From Candidatus Bathyarchaeota archaeon (GTDB lineage Archaea > Thermoproteota > Bathyarchaeia > TCS64), in assembly GCA_018396695.1 (NCBI GenBank), contig JAGTQU010000002.1, forward strand, positions 41,007 through 105,006: 64,000 bases of DNA, read 5' to 3'. Positions 61,354 to 64,000 of this stretch are shown in pieces. The notes beneath the pieces are model-generated. The model was not told the DNA's origin. It was given only the letters and a program-made list of their open reading frames with translations, and made no database searches. Every line of letters starts with the position of its first letter. Position 1 is the first letter of the stretch. Made by a program: the position numbers and the translations under genes.

Positions 61354-61535
61354 ATCTAAAGCCTCCAGCTAATCAACCCTGTTTTTATCGTATATGAGCA
61401 ATAAGCCACACCGTAAAACTCTTTTTCAATTATTAAACGTAATAAGGTGTTATTATCTTTTATTAAATTTTAGCATATCTACTTTCGATGGTTGAAACTG
61501 GTTTTACTAAAGAGTTAATGGAGTCGATGGGATCG

Positions 61536-61859
61536 CTACTTAGGCGCGTATTTTGCCACTATTTTCATTATCTTGTTTAAATCCTCTTCAGAAATAATCT
61601 TCTGCCTCCCTAAAAATACTCTCAATTCTTCCAAGGTAGATGGGAGACAGTTTACGATTTGAACGGCTACGCTTTTCTCCAGCATATTGTCTTGAGTGAG
61701 TTCTTCAACCATTTTGATGGAGTTGTCATATTCTAGCTTCGAGAATTTTGAAACATAGTCTAGGACCCTTCTTTGGAGAGGGTCGAGGTTTTCTTCCTTA
61801 GCCTCAAGTATTCTCTTAACTTCAGCTAACGTAATATCCTTTTTTTCAAGTACTGACAT
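61536..61859 (-). CDS. rpoF: DNA-directed RNA polymerase subunit F (Rpb4-like)
   Basis: Stalk subunit of 107 residues that pairs with subunit E (Rpb7). It is helical, with ITLAEVKRILEAKEEN, RRVLDYVSKFSKLEYDN and an HRDC-like end (LPSTLEELRVFLGRQKIISE). It starts 11 nt after eL21, in the SRP54-eL21-rpoF block. Subunit E is not in this window. Confidence 0.92.
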   Translation of the reverse strand: MSVLEKKDITLAEVKRILEAKEENLDPLQRRVLDYVSKFSKLEYDNSIKMVEELTQDNMLEKSVAVQIVNCLPSTLEELRVFLGRQKIISEEDLNKIMKIVAKYAPK

Positions 61860-61870
61860 ATATGATTCTC

Positions 61871-62158
61871 CTAAAACTTCATAAGATGTTCAGGGAGGGC
61901 GATTATCTTTTTAACGATCTTTGTTTGAGGGATCTCTATGACGTAGGCTCTACCCCTTCTGGCGATTACTGTTCCTACCTTGCCTTGATACCTTTTATGC
62001 GGCATCCCTTTGTGAATCCCTGAATCTATTTTAATAACAACTTTCTCTCCGATCTCGTACTGAGCAAGTATTCTACTAAGCCCCAATTTACCTTTCTCCC
62101 TAACCGACTTCGTTAGGGCGCTTCGACTCTTCCTGCGAGGCCCACTTGATTTACCCAT
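61871..62158 (-). CDS. rpl21e: Large ribosomal subunit protein eL21
   Basis: Ribosomal protein of 95 residues. It has the basic start GKSSGPRRKSRSALTKS and the SH3-like core KVVIKIDSGIHKGMPHKRYQ and GKVGTVIARRGRAYVIEI. I chose ATG 62158, which follows GGGTGA at about 8 nt; a GTG at 62170 is in frame but overlaps the srp54 stop. It sits between srp54 and rpoF in one operon. Confidence 0.95.
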   Translation of the reverse strand: MGKSSGPRRKSRSALTKSVREKGKLGLSRILAQYEIGEKVVIKIDSGIHKGMPHKRYQGKVGTVIARRGRAYVIEIPQTKIVKKIIALPEHLMKF

Positions 62159-62166
62159 ATCATGTA

Positions 62167-63492
62167 TCACCCGAATCTGAGGGGGAGGTGCTTCATAAAC
62201 CCTCTCTTCCCCTTCAACTGTTTAAACATTCTCTTCATGTCGTTAAACTGTTTTATAAGTTCTCTCACCTCACGCTCCTCCGTTCCAGACCCGCGGGCTA
62301 TGCGTTTAATTCTGCTTGCATTCAGAATCTTTGGATCCTCCCTCTCACTTGGAGTCATCGACTGTATGATGAAGCGCCACTTATCAAGCCTCTCCTTTGC
62401 GACGTCGAACTGTTCCTTCGGCAGTTGGTATCCGAGACCCGGAACCATGGAGATTATCTTTTCTAAGGGGCCCATGCTCCTCATAGCCTCGAACTGCTGA
62501 TACATGTCGGCAAGTGTGAACTTTCCTGATAGTATCGCTCTGACATTCTTCTCTGTGACAGGAACCTCAGCCTCCTTAACCTTCCTGACTAACCCCTCAA
62601 CGTCTCCCATGCCTAAGAGCTGCCCGATGAAGCGGCTTGGAACGAAGGGCTCAAGGTCTTCGATCTTCTCTCCTGTTCCAATGAACTTTATCTTCGCTCC
62701 AATAGAGGCTACAGAAGAGAGAGCCCCTCCACCCCTTGCGGAACCGTCTAGTTTTGCGACTATTATCGAACCTATGCTCGTAGCTTTGTTAAAGGCTTCC
62801 GCCTGGATGGCAGCCTGCTGACCTATTGTACCATCTAGGACTAGGATTATCTCCGTCGGCTTGATAGCTTCAGCTATCTTCTGCATCTCTAATATCAGTG
62901 ACTTCTCCTCCTTATGCCTTCCAGAGGTGTCCACTATCACTACATCATAATTCTTGAATCTCTCCACTCCACGCTTCGCGACTTTGACAGCGTTCTTCTC
63001 TTGCAACTCGCCGTAGAAATCTACCTTGATGGAGTCTGCAAGCTGTTGAAGCTGCTCATAGGCTCCCGCTCTGAAAGTATCGGCGCAGACAAGCCCCGTT
63101 TTCAAACCCCTCTTCTGGAAGTATCTCGCAAGCTTAGCTCCAGTAGTGGTCTTTCCAGATCCCTGGATCCCTACGAGCATGAGGATATTTTGTGCCCCAG
63201 GATTGATCTCGAGAGATTCAGGTTTCTCCCCTAAAAACTTCGTCAACTCCTCGTAGACAACCTTGACGATATGCTCTCTCCGGCTTATTCCAGGAGGCAG
63301 CTTCTCATCCAGAGCTCTTTTCTCAATATTCTTTGATAGCTCTAAGACAAGTTGAACATTCACATCAGCTTGCAGCAGCGCTCTCTGAAAATCTCTGATC
63401 AGCTCTTTAACGATCTCTCTATCAACTACTGGTGCCCTAATAACCCTTTTTAAGGCTTCGTACAGGGATGAGCCGAGACTCTCTAAGACCAT
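62167..63492 (-). CDS. srp54: Signal recognition particle subunit SRP54
   Basis: GTPase of 441 residues that binds signal peptides and SRP RNA. The N domain leads to the G domain with G1 GIQGSGKTTTGAKLARYF, DTFRAGAYEQLQQL, DTSGRHKEE and AKLDGSARGGGAL. The C-terminal M domain (residues about 300-441) has GMGDVEGLVRKVKE, KFTLADMYQQFEAM and the RNA-binding SRIKRIARGSGTEEREV. It partners the 7S RNA at 35023-35340. Confidence 0.96.
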   Translation of the reverse strand: MVLESLGSSLYEALKRVIRAPVVDREIVKELIRDFQRALLQADVNVQLVLELSKNIEKRALDEKLPPGISRREHIVKVVYEELTKFLGEKPESLEINPGAQNILMLVGIQGSGKTTTGAKLARYFQKRGLKTGLVCADTFRAGAYEQLQQLADSIKVDFYGELQEKNAVKVAKRGVERFKNYDVVIVDTSGRHKEEKSLILEMQKIAEAIKPTEIILVLDGTIGQQAAIQAEAFNKATSIGSIIVAKLDGSARGGGALSSVASIGAKIKFIGTGEKIEDLEPFVPSRFIGQLLGMGDVEGLVRKVKEAEVPVTEKNVRAILSGKFTLADMYQQFEAMRSMGPLEKIISMVPGLGYQLPKEQFDVAKERLDKWRFIIQSMTPSEREDPKILNASRIKRIARGSGTEEREVRELIKQFNDMKRMFKQLKGKRGFMKHLPLRFG

Positions 63493-63670
63493 CTTCGCAC
63501 TTACCGAAGCTTATTTAATATAGGAGATATACCTAGCTTGTAAATATTGTTTAGTTTCTGGAAAGCTAGGTTCATAAAAACTTTCCTAATTTTTAAAAAT
63601 GAGCCTACTCAGCCGAGACCCGAAGAATAATACGGGGAATGAAGTTTTCGTATTGAAGCCCTTTATCTGA

Positions 63671-64000
63671 TTAGCATTCCACTTTCTCTAATGCGGCGGC
63701 TATGATGAGGGGAAAGATGATGGTTACATCACCAATGATTGAGGAAGTTTTTCTCCCTTTAATCTTCCTCCAGCTGATGGCCTCGCTCAACGGCGCTCCG
63801 CTGAGGCTTCCGTCATCCTCTCTAGCTGAGCTTATCTGTATGGCTGCATCGAGACCATCCCTGAGGGTATTCATGTAAAGCGTGTGATGCTTCGGAGTCC
63901 CTCCTCCAAGAATTATGGCTCCAGCCTTTTTAGCATCATACACTTTCCCAGAGAAGAGATCGAAATCCTTCAGCGGATCTATTACAAGTCTGCTACGCTT
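63671..64000 (-). CDS. dys: Deoxyhypusine synthase, C-terminal part
   Basis: NAD-dependent enzyme that modifies aIF5A by moving aminobutyl from spermidine to lysine. The open frame runs from the window edge to the stop at 63671, so the N-terminus is missing. Visible parts are FDLFSGKVYDAKKAG, the active-site lysine loop ILGGGTPKHH (usually GGGVPKHH), DGSLSGAPLSEAISW and the C-terminal IGDVTIIFPLIIAAALE. The last match is the family end. About 110 residues are present. Confidence 0.92.
   Translation of the reverse strand, partial: KRSRLVIDPLKDFDLFSGKVYDAKKAGAIILGGGTPKHHTLYMNTLRDGLDAAIQISSAREDDGSLSGAPLSEAISWRKIKGRKTSSIIGDVTIIFPLIIAAALEKVEC

Noticed and set aside
61517-61560. Short plus-strand frame starting MVETGFTKELMES-like before rpoF
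   Set aside because: No ribosome binding site of note, too short, and it runs into the antisense of rpoF.
1-64000. CRISPR arrays, insertion sequences or prophage
   Set aside because: No regularly spaced repeats, transposase or integrase motifs or phage structural genes were seen on either strand.

Overview
This is a window of an archaeal chromosome, most likely from the TACK side (Thermoproteota), with a Bathyarchaeia-like lineage as my best guess. The sequence carries ribosomal proteins eS26, eL21 and uL16, RNA polymerase subunits F and L, TFS, PCNA, exosome Csl4 and DnaG, SRP54 plus an SRP RNA, Dph2, deoxyhypusine synthase and a HerA/NurA pair. eS26 is usually missing from euryarchaea, which is the main reason for the TACK assignment; the lineage below that level is inference. 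TAG, TGA and TAA are all used as ordinary stops.

Layout. 1-2.6 kb: start of purC, an FAD oxidoreductase and a CDP-alcohol phosphatidyltransferase. 2.6-11.3 kb: eS26, SGNH hydrolase, DsrE-like protein, a DUF4443 regulator beside a DUF4430 protein and an ECF-type S component (possible corrinoid uptake), then small hydrolases and a DPH6-like ligase. 11.5-19.3 kb: gamma-glutamyltranspeptidase, two unknown surface or coiled-coil proteins, a queT-like gene broken by two frameshifts behind a structured leader, a PHP phosphatase, an M20 peptidase and an HtrA protease. 19.5-23.2 kb: a five-gene membrane operon of unknown function (DUF6754). 23.2-28 kb: a flavodiiron protein with a divergent Cys-rich regulator and a DUF438/hemerythrin/PAS protein. 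28-32 kb: APC permease, TrkA/RCK protein, MscS channel and DDAH. 32-35.3 kb: herA-nurA and the SRP RNA. 35.4-42.8 kb: MFS transporter, S2P protease, dnaG, bacterial-type gap, tyrS and an aminotransferase, with two unassigned structured RNAs. 42.8-51.1 kb: amino-acid and peptide catabolism (amidohydrolase, AbgB-like M20, a SelA-like gene with an in-frame TAG, class III aminotransferase/racemase, GTP-PEPCK, creatininase). 51.3-55.3 kb: MutL (ASKHA ATPase) operon. 55.3-64 kb: information-processing genes on the minus strand (pcn, tfs, DUF99, rpoL, csl4, METTL5-like, dph2, uL16, DUF655, rpoF, eL21, srp54, dys).

The most interesting candidate system is split over two loci. A DUF6754 membrane operon (19.5-23.2 kb) and a MutL plus barrel/KOW operon (51.3-55.3 kb) each begin with a small four-helix membrane protein of the same layout. 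I propose they form one uncharacterised membrane complex with an ATPase maintenance arm; this is inference. Non-coding highlights are the SRP RNA (35023-35340), two GC-rich structured RNAs (38844-38958 and about 41249-41464), and a leader upstream of the queT-like gene with two mutually exclusive pairings around the ribosome binding site. The metabolism suggests a heterotroph using peptides and amino acids with gluconeogenesis through PEPCK and GAPDH.
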